From: Pseudonocardia alni
GTDB taxonomy: Bacteria; Actinomycetota; Actinomycetes; Mycobacteriales; Pseudonocardiaceae
Direction: 5' to 3'
Length of the DNA: 64,000 bases
Assembly (NCBI RefSeq): GCF_002813375.1
Contig: NZ_PHUJ01000003.1
Span: forward strand, 2,790,001 to 2,854,000
Shown piece by piece: positions 17,149-25,568 of this stretch (position 1 is its first letter; the number at the start of each line of letters is the position of its first letter). The translations under genes were made by a program, and so were the position numbers. The notes beneath the pieces are model-generated. The model was not told the origin of the DNA, made no database searches, and saw only the letters and a program-made list of their open reading frames with translations.

Positions 17149-18233
17149 GCACCCCGACCACCTACCGTCGCACCGGCGCCGACACCAGCGGGCTCGGCGA
17201 GATCGCACGCGGCGCCGCCCCCGTCGCCGCCGACGACAAGCGCATGATCAACGCCCGCGCCGACGTCAATCAGCTCCTGCCGCTGAAGTACACCTGGGCC
17301 TGGGAGAAGTACCTGGCCGGCTGCGCCAACCACTGGATGCCGACCGAGGTCGCCATGCAGGCCGACATCGCGCTGTGGCGCTCCCCCGGCGGGCTCACCG
17401 ACGACGAGCGCCTCATGCTCACCCGCAACCTCGGGTTCTTCGCCACCGCGGAGTCGCTGGTCGCGAACAACATCGTGCTCGCGGTGTACCGGCACCTCAC
17501 CAACCCCGAGTGCCGGCAGTACCTGCTGCGGCAGTCGTTCGAGGAGGCCGTGCACACCCACACGTTCCAGTACGTGTGCGAGTCGCTCGGGCTCGACGAG
17601 GGGGCGCTGTTCAACGCGTACCGCGAGGTCCCCTCGATCACCGAGAAGGACGCCTGGGCGCTGCGCTGGACCCGGGCCCTGTCCGACCCGGACTTCCGGA
17701 CCGGCACCCCGGAGAACGACCGCGCGTTCCTGCGTGACCTCGTCGCGTTCTACGTGGTGTTCGAGGGCATGTGGTTCTACACCGGGTTCGCGCAGATCCT
17801 CGCGCTCGGCCGGCGCAACAAGATGGTGGGCATCGCCGAGCAGTACCAGTACATCCTGCGGGACGAGTCGATCCACCTGAACTTCGGCATCGACTGCATC
17901 AACCAGATCACGATCGAGAACCCGCACCTCTGGACGGCCGACTTCGCCGCAGAGATCCGGACGATGCTGCACGAGGCGTGTGAGCTGGAGGTCGCCTACG
18001 CCCGCGACACCATGCCGCGCGGGATGCTCGGGCTGACCGCCGAGTCCTGCGAGCGCTACCTGCGGTTCATCACCGACCGGCGGGCCGAGCAGATCGGGCT
18101 CGCCCCGCTGTTCGGGGAGCCGGAGAACCCGTTCCCGTGGATGAGCGAGGCCATGGACCTGCGGAAGGAGAAGAACTTCTTCGAGACGCGGGTGACTGAG
18201 TACCGGACGGGTGGGTCGCTGGACTGGGACTGA
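17145..18233 (+). CDS. nrdB: Ribonucleotide reductase small (beta) subunit, class Ic-like
   Basis: Radical-generating subunit, 362 residues. The metal-ligand region reads [12 protein letters not shown] and then [12 protein letters not shown]. Aligning to E. coli NrdB (LLDSIQG and SETIHSRSY), the first ligand is Glu (E103) instead of Asp, and the radical Tyr122 position is Phe (F141, four residues after H137). Both changes match Chlamydia NrdB (E89, F127), the prototype of class Ic, which uses a Mn(IV)/Fe(III) cofactor and no tyrosyl radical. The E103-E134-H137-F141 spacing equals the chlamydial E89-E120-H123-F127. Start GTG overlaps the nrdA stop. A strong hairpin follows the gene. Confidence 0.95.
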   Translation: MSTPTTYRRTGADTSGLGEIARGAAPVAADDKRMINARADVNQLLPLKYTWAWEKYLAGCANHWMPTEVAMQADIALWRSPGGLTDDERLMLTRNLGFFATAESLVANNIVLAVYRHLTNPECRQYLLRQSFEEAVHTHTFQYVCESLGLDEGALFNAYREVPSITEKDAWALRWTRALSDPDFRTGTPENDRAFLRDLVAFYVVFEGMWFYTGFAQILALGRRNKMVGIAEQYQYILRDESIHLNFGIDCINQITIENPHLWTADFAAEIRTMLHEACELEVAYARDTMPRGMLGLTAESCERYLRFITDRRAEQIGLAPLFGEPENPFPWMSEAMDLRKEKNFFETRVTEYRTGGSLDWD

Positions 18234-18241
18234 GGGGGTGG

Positions 18242-18265
18242 GCCGGGCCGGGTGACCGGCCCGGC
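18242..18265 (+). terminator. Terminator hairpin after nrdB
   Basis: Perfect 10-bp stem GCCGGGCCGG / CCGGCCCGGC with a GTGA loop, 8 nt after the nrdB stop. There is no T run, as is common in high-GC actinobacteria. Confidence 0.7.
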
Positions 18266-18338
18266 AGCACCTCCGGGCCGCTCGTCGCGATCGCCGACGT
18301 CCCGCTCGACCGAACCGGCCGCGGAGGTCTGAGGGCCG

Positions 18339-19340
18339 TCAGCCGGCGTTGCGGTCGCCGCTCGGGTCGAGGAGCCCGTCCGAACCGGTCCGGCCGCGCC
18401 AGGCGTCGAGCACGGCCGGGTCCGCCCCACCGGCGACGGCGAGCACCCGCAGCGCGACCGCCTGCGCGGCCCGGCCGGGCGCCGTCGCCGGACGCGGCCC
18501 GGGCGCCTCCCCCGCCGCGACCGCCCGGACCACCCCGGCGGTCACCGCCCACTGGCCCGGGTCGCCGAACCGCTCCAGCAGGCCGTCGAAGGCGGCCGCC
18601 CGCGTCGGGTCGAACGGGATCGGACCCCCGGTGAGGTCGGTCAGCGGGTGCGCCGGGTAGAGGTGCGCGCAGGGCAGGTGACCGGCGGGCACGGGCACGG
18701 TCGCCGCGTGCGTGCGGCCCTCGCGCAGCACGTGCGGGAGCAGGTGGGTGTGCGGTCCGTCCGGGGAGCGGCCCTCGGGCGGCGGGATCGCGGCGTACAC
18801 CTCGACCCGGCCGAGCGCGGTGGTGAACACGCGGTGCGGGCCCGCCGCGACCAGTGCGGCGGTCAGCCCGCCGTCGAGCGGGCCGCCCGCGGCACGGTGC
18901 AGCAGCCCGAGCAGGTCGGGATCGGCCGTGCGCACGCAGGCGTCCACCGTGGTCGTGCCCAGCCCGAGGTCGACGAGCACGGCGTCGCGGTCGGCCCGCC
19001 GCAGCGCGGAGCGGTCGGGCCCGAGCACGGTGACGACCCTCCGCGCGGACCCGCGGGCCGCGGGCGCGGGCAGACAGAGCGCGACCGCGTGGTTCCAGTG
19101 CTGGCGCGGGCCGACCGGGGTCCGGTAGGCCAGCGGCCGGGTCGACGGGTGCGGCTCGATCCGGATCCCGCCGCGCGCGGTGACGACCGCACCCGGCCCG
19201 GACGGCCCGACGGGCTCGTCGGGGGTCCGCACGAACTCCGCGATCGCGCCGGGCGCCCCCATGCTCCAGCCCGCGTACGGGTCGGCCAGGTACGCGCTCA
19301 GCAGCCCGGCCACGTCGTCCCCATCGCCCACGTCCCTCAC
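18339..19340 (-). CDS. Conserved-looking protein of unknown function
   Basis: I do not recognise this 333-residue protein with confidence. It has no signal peptide or membrane segment. It begins with VAGLLSAYLADPYAGWSMGAPGAIAEF and includes GTTTVDACVRTADPDLL and a His/Pro-rich HLYPAHPLTDLTGGPIPFDP near the C-terminal third, plus THLLPHVLREGR. These look like structured segments; it may belong to a DUF6925-like family, but I cannot check that. The GTG at 19340 was chosen because GGAGGG lies 6 nt upstream; GTG at 19331 is an alternative. It lies between nrdB and the second importer, and the 19-bp motif at 19383 is about 45 bp upstream, so it may belong to the same regulon. Confidence 0.6.
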   Translation of the reverse strand: MRDVGDGDDVAGLLSAYLADPYAGWSMGAPGAIAEFVRTPDEPVGPSGPGAVVTARGGIRIEPHPSTRPLAYRTPVGPRQHWNHAVALCLPAPAARGSARRVVTVLGPDRSALRRADRDAVLVDLGLGTTTVDACVRTADPDLLGLLHRAAGGPLDGGLTAALVAAGPHRVFTTALGRVEVYAAIPPPEGRSPDGPHTHLLPHVLREGRTHAATVPVPAGHLPCAHLYPAHPLTDLTGGPIPFDPTRAAAFDGLLERFGDPGQWAVTAGVVRAVAAGEAPGPRPATAPGRAAQAVALRVLAVAGGADPAVLDAWRGRTGSDGLLDPSGDRNAG

Positions 19341-19382
19341 CCTGCCCCTCCGACCGGAGGGTTCACACCCCGACACACTCTG

Positions 19383-19401
19383 CTGCACAGTGATGGCAAC
19401 A
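19383..19401 (-). promoter_or_regulatory. 19-bp motif TGTTGCCA-N6-TGCAG between divergent genes
   Basis: Minus-strand reading TGTTGCCATCACTGTGCAG, agreeing with the copy at 13770 at 15 of 19 positions. It lies 43 bp upstream of the gene at 19340 (minus) and 17 bp upstream of the small gene at 19418 (plus), so it could control either or both. Confidence 0.45.
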
Positions 19402-19417
19402 ACGATCGGGAGGCATC

Positions 19418-19549
19418 GTGGACGAGCACCCGCACGCCGGCCCGGAGTGCGCCGGCTGCGACTGGGAGGGCAGGCCGGAGGCGTTCCGCTGGTTCCCCGA
19501 GCTGGGCAGGCCCCTCGAACCCGCGGGCGGGCAGGGCCACGCGGCCTGA
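19418..19549 (+). CDS. Small CxxC protein, 43 residues
   Basis: A short open frame below usual length cut-offs. GTG start with an excellent ribosome-binding site (GGGAGG, 5 nt spacing). The product is hydrophilic and begins VDEHPHAGPECAGCDWEG, giving a CxxC with nearby His residues that could bind one zinc or other metal. Its stop is only 2 bp from the stop of the convergent permease gene. An upstream 19-bp operator-like motif, shared with transporter and methyltransferase genes, supports it being real and metal-regulated. No known family recognised. Confidence 0.5.
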   Translation: MDEHPHAGPECAGCDWEGRPEAFRWFPELGRPLEPAGGQGHAA

Positions 19550-19551
19550 GC

Positions 19552-20370
19552 TCACCGGGCACCCACCCGTTCCCACCGGCGCCCCCACCACAGGGCCGTC
19601 CCGGCCGTCAGCACGACCGCCAGCGAGGGCACGAGCACCACCTGCGGCGCGCCGAACAGGTACTCGCGGCCCTCGGCCACCATCGCGCCCCACTCCGCGG
19701 TCGGCGGCTGGACACCGAGCCCGAGGAACGACAGCCCGGAGACGGTGAGCAGGGTGCTCGCGAACCGGACGCAGGCGTGCGCGGCCAGCGGCGGGACGAG
19801 GTTCCGCGCGACGTGGCGGGTCAGGACCCGCCCGGGCCCTGCGCCCAGGGCGACCGCCGCCGTCACGTACTCCCGCTGCCGCTCGGCGAGCGCGAGCAGG
19901 TAGGCCTGCCGGGCGAACGGGGTCCAGGCGATCACCGTGACCGCCACCAGCAGCGACCCGACACCCGGACCCAGCGCGACCGCGGCGAGCAGCCCGAACA
20001 GCACCACCGGGATCGCGGCCAGGACGTCGACCACCCGCATCGCCGCCCGCCCGACCGGGCCCGCGACCGCGGCGAGCGACCCGACGGCCACCCCGGACAC
20101 CCCGGTGACCAGCACCGCGGACAGCGCCAGCCCGACCGTCAGCCGTCCGCCGTGGACGGTGCGCGCGAGCAGGTCCCGGCCCAGCTGGTCGGTGCCCAGC
20201 GGGTGCGCCGCGGACGGCCCGGCGAGCATCCCGGCGAAGTCGACGGCGTCGGGGTCGGGCAGGAGTACCGAGAGCAGGCCCGCCGGAACGAGCATCGGCA
20301 CCGGCGCGGCCAGGGCCAGGGCGGCCACCCCGGCCGCGACCCACCACGCCGTCCGCACCCGGGGCCTCAC
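19552..20370 (-). CDS. ABC permease, DppC/NikC type
   Basis: 272-residue inner-membrane permease. The family signature HPLGTDQLGRDLLARTVHGG lies near residue 55. The ATPase-contact loop is YVTAAVALGAGPGRVLTRHV, and SFLGLGVQPPTAEWGAMVAEG is at the C-terminal side. GTG start overlapping the stop of the preceding permease (GTGA). Last gene of the minus-strand operon binding protein-permease-permease. No ATPase gene follows: the next gene downstream is the convergent small CxxC gene, then the unknown gene at 18339. Energisation must come from elsewhere, the fused ATPase at 8323..9762 being the nearest candidate (inference). Confidence 0.9.
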   Translation of the reverse strand: MRPRVRTAWWVAAGVAALALAAPVPMLVPAGLLSVLLPDPDAVDFAGMLAGPSAAHPLGTDQLGRDLLARTVHGGRLTVGLALSAVLVTGVSGVAVGSLAAVAGPVGRAAMRVVDVLAAIPVVLFGLLAAVALGPGVGSLLVAVTVIAWTPFARQAYLLALAERQREYVTAAVALGAGPGRVLTRHVARNLVPPLAAHACVRFASTLLTVSGLSFLGLGVQPPTAEWGAMVAEGREYLFGAPQVVLVPSLAVVLTAGTALWWGRRWERVGAR

Positions 20371-21311
20371 CGTGACCCCGCCGAGCGCAGCACCGGGTCC
20401 AGCGCCGTCGCCAGCACCTCGACCAGCACCCCCGCGACCACCGCGACCGCGACGACGAGCAGCGTGCCCGCCTGCACCACCGGCAGGTCCTGCGCGACGA
20501 CGGCCCGGTGCAGCAGCCGCCCCAGCCCCGGGATGCCGAACACGACCTCGACCACCACCGAGCCGCCCAGCAGCCCGGCGACGAACATCCCGGCCAGCGC
20601 GGTCACCGACGTCGTCGCGAGCCGGGCGCCGTGCCGCCACAGGACCCGGTGCGCACCGAGGCCCTTGGCCCGGGCGACGAGCACGTGCGGCCGGGTCAGC
20701 ACCCCGGCGGTCTCGGCGCGGACGAGCTGCGCGGCCAGGGCCCCCGGGTAGGCGGCGAGGGTCAGCACCGGCAGGACCAGGTGGGCGGGGTCGCCCCAGC
20801 CGAGCGCCGGCAGCGCCCCGGCCCACACCGCGAACACGAGCACCAGCCAGGGGGCGAGCACGAACTCCGGCACCGCGACCCCGGCGACCGTGCCCAGCCC
20901 GAGGAACCGGTCGAGCAATCCGCCGGGCCGGCGCGCCGCGTAGACCCCGGCGGGGATGCCGACGACCGCCGCGAGGGCGAGCGCGAGCACCGCGAGCAGC
21001 CCGGAGACCGCCGCGGCGTCGGCGATCTGCCCGGCGACCGGGGTCCGGGCGACGTAGCCGTGGCCGAGGTCGCCGCGCAGCACCCCGCCCAGCCAGCGCA
21101 GGTACTGCTCGGTGACCGGCGCGTCCAGCCCCAGCGAGGACCGCAGCCGCGCCTCGGTCACCGGGTCCGGCACCGCCTCGGCGCTGCGGGCCCGCAGGAC
21201 CGCCCGCGCCGGGTCGACGCCGGCCAGCCGCGGCAGCGCGAACACCAGCACCGACGCGGCCAGCAGCACCGGCCCGACGACGACGAGCCGGCGCAGCAGG
21301 AGCCCGATCAC
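20367..21311 (-). CDS. ABC permease, DppB/NikB type
   Basis: 314-residue permease with an N-terminal membrane segment, the RLRSSLGLDAPVTEQYLRWLGG region typical of DppB (periplasmic loop; read as SLGLDAPVTEQYLRW), RGDLGHGYV, the loop VLVARAKGLGAHRVLWRHGAR, and the C-terminal FGIPGLGRLLHRAVVAQDLP. About six membrane segments. ATG start overlaps the stop of the binding-protein gene, and its stop overlaps the DppC-type gene; the three are co-translated. It is diverged from the permease at 6561..7538, so this is a second, independently acquired or anciently duplicated importer. Confidence 0.9.
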   Translation of the reverse strand: MIGLLLRRLVVVGPVLLAASVLVFALPRLAGVDPARAVLRARSAEAVPDPVTEARLRSSLGLDAPVTEQYLRWLGGVLRGDLGHGYVARTPVAGQIADAAAVSGLLAVLALALAAVVGIPAGVYAARRPGGLLDRFLGLGTVAGVAVPEFVLAPWLVLVFAVWAGALPALGWGDPAHLVLPVLTLAAYPGALAAQLVRAETAGVLTRPHVLVARAKGLGAHRVLWRHGARLATTSVTALAGMFVAGLLGGSVVVEVVFGIPGLGRLLHRAVVAQDLPVVQAGTLLVVAVAVVAGVLVEVLATALDPVLRSAGSR

Positions 21312-22831
21312 CCCGTGGTCGGGGAGAGCTGCGGCAGCACCGGGCGGATCTGCAGCGGATCGGGGACGAAGCCCGTGGCGCCGCGCAGCACGGCGGTGTT
21401 GCGCGGGTGCACGACCATGACGCCGACGGCGTCGCGGGTCAGCATCGCGGCGGCCTCGCGGAACAGCTGTTGGCGGGCCGCCGGGTCCTCGGTGGAGTTG
21501 AGCCGGTCGACCAGCGCGTCGTAGGCGGGGCTGCAGTACTGGTCGACGGCGTAGCTGCCGTCGCAGGTGTAGTCCGAGGTCAGCGTGCTCGCCGCGTCCG
21601 GGAAGTCGGACAGGTAGCTGCGCGAGTTGAGGAACATGTCGTAGTCACCGGCGAGGACCTTCGGCTCCTGGGCCTCGTAGTTCCCGACGGTGATGTCGAC
21701 CTTCACCCCGGCGGCACCGAGCATCGCCTGGATCGCGTTCGCCAGCGCGGGCAGCTCGGGCCGGTTCGGGAAGGTCCACAGCCGCACGGTGAGCGGGTTC
21801 TGCTCGGTGTAGCCGGCCTCGGCGAGCAGCTGCCGGGCGCGGGCGACGTCGGCCCCGGGCGGCGGCGCGGTCTCGCCCCAGGGCACGGCCGCACCGAACA
21901 GGTCGGCCGCGGGTGCGGCGCCCCCGGCGAGGACCTGCTCGGCCAGCACCGGGCGGTCGATCGCCGCGGTGACGGCCTGGCGGACCCGCAGGTCCGAGAA
22001 CGGCGCCGCGGACTGGTTGAGCTGCAGCAGAACGGTGCGCGCATTGGGGTACTCGACGACCTCGGCCCCGGCCGAGCGGACCTGGTCGAGCTGGGCCTGG
22101 GGCAGGCCCTCGGCGAACTGGACGTCGCCGGACCGGACCGCCAGCGCACGGGCCTGCGGGTCCTCGACGTAGCGGACGGTGACCCGGGCGGCACCCGCCG
22201 GCTCGCCCCAGTAGTCGTCGTTGCGGACCAGCTGCGCGGAGTCGGCACCGCTGACCGAGTCCAGCACGAACGGGCCGGTCCCGGTGCGCAGGTAGCGCGG
22301 CGCCCCGCCGCCGGCGTAGGCGGCGGGCGCGAGGATGCCGAGGTTGCCGCTGGACAGGCGCAGCGGCATCACCGGGTCGGGCTCGGTGGTGGTGATCCGC
22401 ACGGCGTCGGCGCCGTCGGGGGCGACGGCGAAGCCGATGCCCCGGATCGCCCGCGGCGGGGCCTCGACGCCCGCGACGTAGCGCAACGCCGTGACGACGG
22501 CGTCCGGGGTGAGCGGGGTGCCGTCGTGGAACCGCACGTCCTGGCGCAGGGTGACCCGCCAGGCGTTGCCCTGCTGCTCCCAGCCCGTCGCGAGCATCGG
22601 CGCCGGGCGGGCGTCGGCGTCGACAGTGGTCAGGGTCTCGGCGACGCCGAGGGACTGCAGCCGGGCGCCGTCGTCGGCGTCGAAGGCGTAGTCGGCGCGC
22701 GGCGGGAACTGCAGGGCCACGGTCAGCTCACCGGCCGGGTCCGGGGTCCCGGCGCCGCCGGTGCCGGCACCACAGCCGGTCAGCACCAGGGCGGCGGCCG
22801 CGAGCAGCGCGGCCATCTTTCGTGCGATCAC
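21308..22831 (-). CDS. ABC substrate-binding lipoprotein (family 5), Sec-type
   Basis: Solute-binding protein of 507 residues. Unlike the three relatives upstream it has no twin arginines: MIARKMAALLAAAALVLTGC is a Sec-type lipoprotein signal. Family segments include WRVTLRQDVRFHDGTPLTPD, TGTGPFVLDS and AVTAAIDRPVLAEQVL. The GTG at 22831 lies 6 nt after a -10 hexamer TAGTCA (22843-22838), so a leaderless transcript is likely and supports this start over the ATG at 22816. First gene of the ATPase-less importer operon. Ligand unknown. Confidence 0.9.
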   Translation of the reverse strand: MIARKMAALLAAAALVLTGCGAGTGGAGTPDPAGELTVALQFPPRADYAFDADDGARLQSLGVAETLTTVDADARPAPMLATGWEQQGNAWRVTLRQDVRFHDGTPLTPDAVVTALRYVAGVEAPPRAIRGIGFAVAPDGADAVRITTTEPDPVMPLRLSSGNLGILAPAAYAGGGAPRYLRTGTGPFVLDSVSGADSAQLVRNDDYWGEPAGAARVTVRYVEDPQARALAVRSGDVQFAEGLPQAQLDQVRSAGAEVVEYPNARTVLLQLNQSAAPFSDLRVRQAVTAAIDRPVLAEQVLAGGAAPAADLFGAAVPWGETAPPPGADVARARQLLAEAGYTEQNPLTVRLWTFPNRPELPALANAIQAMLGAAGVKVDITVGNYEAQEPKVLAGDYDMFLNSRSYLSDFPDAASTLTSDYTCDGSYAVDQYCSPAYDALVDRLNSTEDPAARQQLFREAAAMLTRDAVGVMVVHPRNTAVLRGATGFVPDPLQIRPVLPQLSPTTG

Positions 22832-22837
22832 TCCATA

Positions 22838-22862
22838 TGACTACATCTGATCATCTGTTCAA
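22838..22862 (-). promoter_or_regulatory. Operator and -10 box of the second importer
   Basis: On the minus strand the region reads TGAACAGATGATCAGATG followed by TAGTCA, the latter acting as -10 with the GTG start 6 nt on. It shares the GAACA...TCAGATGT frame with the site at 11075 and has the same leaderless architecture. Confidence 0.45.
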
Positions 22863-22880
22863 TCAATGGCGCGTGAGCAA

Positions 22881-22908
22881 CGCCCCGCGGCCGGGGAGCC
22901 GCGGGGCG
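22881..22908 (-). terminator. Terminator hairpin of metE
   Basis: Perfect 11-bp GC stem (CGCCCCGCGGC with its complement) and a 6-nt loop, 13 bp beyond the metE stop. Confidence 0.75.
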
Positions 22909-22921
22909 TCGCGACGCGGGC

Positions 22922-25231
22922 TCAGCCGGTCGTCGCCGAGTCCCGGACCAGGCGGGCCGCGGCGACCAGGTTGGTCAGGGCCGCCACCGTCTCCGCCTCA
23001 CCGCGGGTCTTCAGCCCGCAGTCCGGGTTGGCCCACAGCCGGTCCGGTCCGATGTGGCGCAGGGCCGCGCCGAGCTGCTCGACCAGCTCGTCGGTGCCGG
23101 GCACCTCGGGTGAGTGGACGTCGTAGACGCCCGGGCCGAGCCCGCGCGGGACCCCCGGTCCGAGGTCGGCCAGCACCTCCATCCGCGACCGGGCCGCCTC
23201 GACGGTGGTGACGTCGGCGTCGAGCCCGTCGATCGCCCCCACCACCTCGCCGAACTCGGAGTAGCAGAGGTGGGTGTGGATCTGGGTGGCGTCGGCGACG
23301 GCCCCGACGGCCAGCCGGAACGCGTCCACCGCCCAGTCCAGGTACCCGGGCCGGTCCCGCTCGTGCAGGGGCAGCAGCTCGCGCAGCGCGGGCTCGTCGA
23401 CCTGGATGATCCGGATCCCGGCGGCCTCCAGGTCTCCTACCTCGTCGCGCAGGGCCAGCCCCACCTGCCGGGCGGTGTCACCCAGCGGCTGGTCGTCACG
23501 CACGAACGACCAGGCCAGGATCGTCACCGGGCCGGTCAGCATCCCCTTGACCAGCGCGTCGGACAGCGACTGGGCGAACCGCGCCCACTCCACCGTGATC
23601 GGCCGGGGCCGGGACACGTCCGAGTGCAGGATCGGCGGGCGCACGCACCGCGAGCCGTAGGACTGCACCCAGCCGTGCTCGGTGGTGGCGAAGCCGTCGA
23701 GGTGCTCGGCGAAGTACTGGACCATGTCGTTGCGCTCGGGCTCACCGTGCACCAGGACGTCGAGCCCGATGTCCTCCTGCAGCCGCACCACGCGGACGAT
23801 CTCCTGGCGCATCCGCTCGGCGTAGGTGCCGGTGTCGATCACACCGGAGCGGTGCGCGGCCCGATCGCGCCGGATCTGCGCGGTCTGCGGGAAGGAACCG
23901 ATCGTCGTCGTGGGAACGACGGGCAGGCCGAGCGCCGCGCGCTGGACCGTCGCCCGGACGTCGCCGTGACTGCGCCGGTAGTGGTCGGGGCCGAGCGCGT
24001 CGAGCCGGGACCGCACCCGCTCGTCGCGGCGCGCGGTGGCGGCGACCCGCTCCCGGACGGCCCGTGCGGCGTCGAGCTCCGCCGCGACCGCGTCGGGTCC
24101 CTCGTGCAGGGCCCGCCCGAGCAGCACGACCTCGGTGACCTTCTGCCGGGCGAACGCCAGCATGTCGACGACGTCGCCGGGCAGAGCCGTCTCAGCGGTC
24201 AGGTCGTAGGGGACGTGCAGCAACGAGCACGACGTCGAGACCTCGACCCGCCCCGCGACGCCGACCAGCCGCTGCGCCGTCGCCAGTGCCCGGTCCAGGT
24301 CGGTGCGCCACACGTTGCGCCCGTCGACGACGCCGGCCAGCACCACCTTCCGGTCCAGCCCCGGGACCGCCGGGTCTCCCGCATCGAGGGCGTCCAGGTC
24401 GGTGGCCCCCGCGACGAGGTCGAGCGCCAGCCCCTCGACGGCCGTGGCGGCGAGCGCAGGCAGGGCGGGTCCCAGCTCCCCGAAGTACGACGCGACGAGG
24501 ATCTTGGGCCGCCGGGTCGCCGAGGCGAGCCGGTCGTAGGCCCGGCGCAGCGCCGCGACCTCCTCCGGCGTCCGGTCGGCGGCGAAGGCGGGCTCGTCGA
24601 GCTGCACCCATTCCGCACCCGCCTCGGCGAGCTCGGCGAGCAGGTCGCGGTAGACCTCGACCAGCGGCCCGAGCAGGTCCAGCGGGCGGAAGCCCTCCGG
24701 TGCGCCGCCGGCCGGCTTGGACAGCAGCAGGAAGGTCACCGGCCCGACCAGCACCGGACGGGTGGTGATCCCGCTGCGCAGGGCCTCGCGGAACTCGTCG
24801 AGGGCCTTGCGACTGCCCGGCGCGAGCCGGGTGTCCGGGCCGACCTCGGGGACCAGGTAGTGGTAGTTCGTGTCGAACCACTTGGTCATCTCGCAGGCCG
24901 GGGCGCCGGTGCGGCCGCGGGCCATCGCGAACAGCCGCTCCAGCGGGTCGGTGACGCGGGCGAAGCGCTCCGGCACCGCCCCGACCGCCAGCGCGGTGTC
25001 TCCGACGTGGTCGTAGAACGAGAACGTGTTGCCCGGCACCGAGCCGAGCCCGGCGTCGCGCAGCCCGGTCCAGGTGTCGCGGCGCAGCCCGGCGGCGACG
25101 TCGTGCAGTGCGGACGCGTCGGTCCGCCCGGCCCAGTACGACTCGGTCGCCCGCTTGAGCTCCCGGTCCGGTCCGATCCTGGGGTACCCCAGGACGGTGC
25201 TGCCGATGGTGCTGCTGGAAGGAATGCTCAC
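22922..25231 (-). CDS. metE: Cobalamin-independent methionine synthase
   Basis: 5-methyltetrahydropteroyltriglutamate-homocysteine methyltransferase, 769 residues, making methionine without B12 and using zinc. N-terminal domain features [32 protein letters not shown] and DEPAF. The C-terminal catalytic barrel shows [22 protein letters not shown], the zinc-site segments HTHLCYSEF and NPDCGLKTR, and [12 protein letters not shown] start at 25231 follows GAGGAGAGAG. Its ~330-nt leader contains a cobalamin riboswitch, so it should be silenced when B12 lets MetH work. It is monocistronic between a terminator and the leader. Confidence 0.97.
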   Translation of the reverse strand: MSIPSSSTIGSTVLGYPRIGPDRELKRATESYWAGRTDASALHDVAAGLRRDTWTGLRDAGLGSVPGNTFSFYDHVGDTALAVGAVPERFARVTDPLERLFAMARGRTGAPACEMTKWFDTNYHYLVPEVGPDTRLAPGSRKALDEFREALRSGITTRPVLVGPVTFLLLSKPAGGAPEGFRPLDLLGPLVEVYRDLLAELAEAGAEWVQLDEPAFAADRTPEEVAALRRAYDRLASATRRPKILVASYFGELGPALPALAATAVEGLALDLVAGATDLDALDAGDPAVPGLDRKVVLAGVVDGRNVWRTDLDRALATAQRLVGVAGRVEVSTSCSLLHVPYDLTAETALPGDVVDMLAFARQKVTEVVLLGRALHEGPDAVAAELDAARAVRERVAATARRDERVRSRLDALGPDHYRRSHGDVRATVQRAALGLPVVPTTTIGSFPQTAQIRRDRAAHRSGVIDTGTYAERMRQEIVRVVRLQEDIGLDVLVHGEPERNDMVQYFAEHLDGFATTEHGWVQSYGSRCVRPPILHSDVSRPRPITVEWARFAQSLSDALVKGMLTGPVTILAWSFVRDDQPLGDTARQVGLALRDEVGDLEAAGIRIIQVDEPALRELLPLHERDRPGYLDWAVDAFRLAVGAVADATQIHTHLCYSEFGEVVGAIDGLDADVTTVEAARSRMEVLADLGPGVPRGLGPGVYDVHSPEVPGTDELVEQLGAALRHIGPDRLWANPDCGLKTRGEAETVAALTNLVAAARLVRDSATTG

Positions 25232-25371
25232 GGCCCTCTCTCCTCGCGAGTGCGGTGGAGGACCCGTCGCCGGCACGGGGCGCCTGCGACCGCCGGGCAC
25301 GACGGTGCCCGGTCGTCCGCCCGGCCCTCCCGCGAGGCCACGGATCCGCGCGCACCGGTCGGCACGCGCAC

Positions 25372-25568
25372 CGGCGGCAGGTCTTCGGACTCACGGGCGC
25401 ACTGCTCAGACCTACTGGCCGTCGCTTCCCGGGAAGAGCTCCCAGTGCTGTTGACGGCGGTCGTTCCCGTTCACCGCTGCGGGGCAGTCCCGGATTCCCA
25501 CCGGGTTCCCTCTTGCCTCGTGACGCCCCGTTCCCGGGCCGGCACGAACCGTCGGCGACCCGACACTA
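25372..25568 (-). promoter_or_regulatory. Promoter and cobalamin (B12) riboswitch of metE
   Basis: Minus-strand leader with a -10 hexamer TAGTGT (25568-25563) and an aptamer at about 25535-25372. The conserved blocks are the same as in the nrd leader: GAGGCAAGAGGGAA, CCGCAGCGGTGA, ACGGCCAGTAGG and GAGTCCGAAGACCTGCC. The two aptamers are almost identical over ~150 nt and both leaders end in ACTCGCGAGGAGAGAG before the start codon. A TCCTC segment upstream of the metE ribosome-binding site can pair with GAGGA in it, consistent with translational repression. Confidence 0.95.

Noticed and set aside
14038..17208. 1056-codon open frame opposite nrdA
   Set aside because: Shadow frame created by third-position GC bias; nrdA has all catalytic motifs on the other strand.
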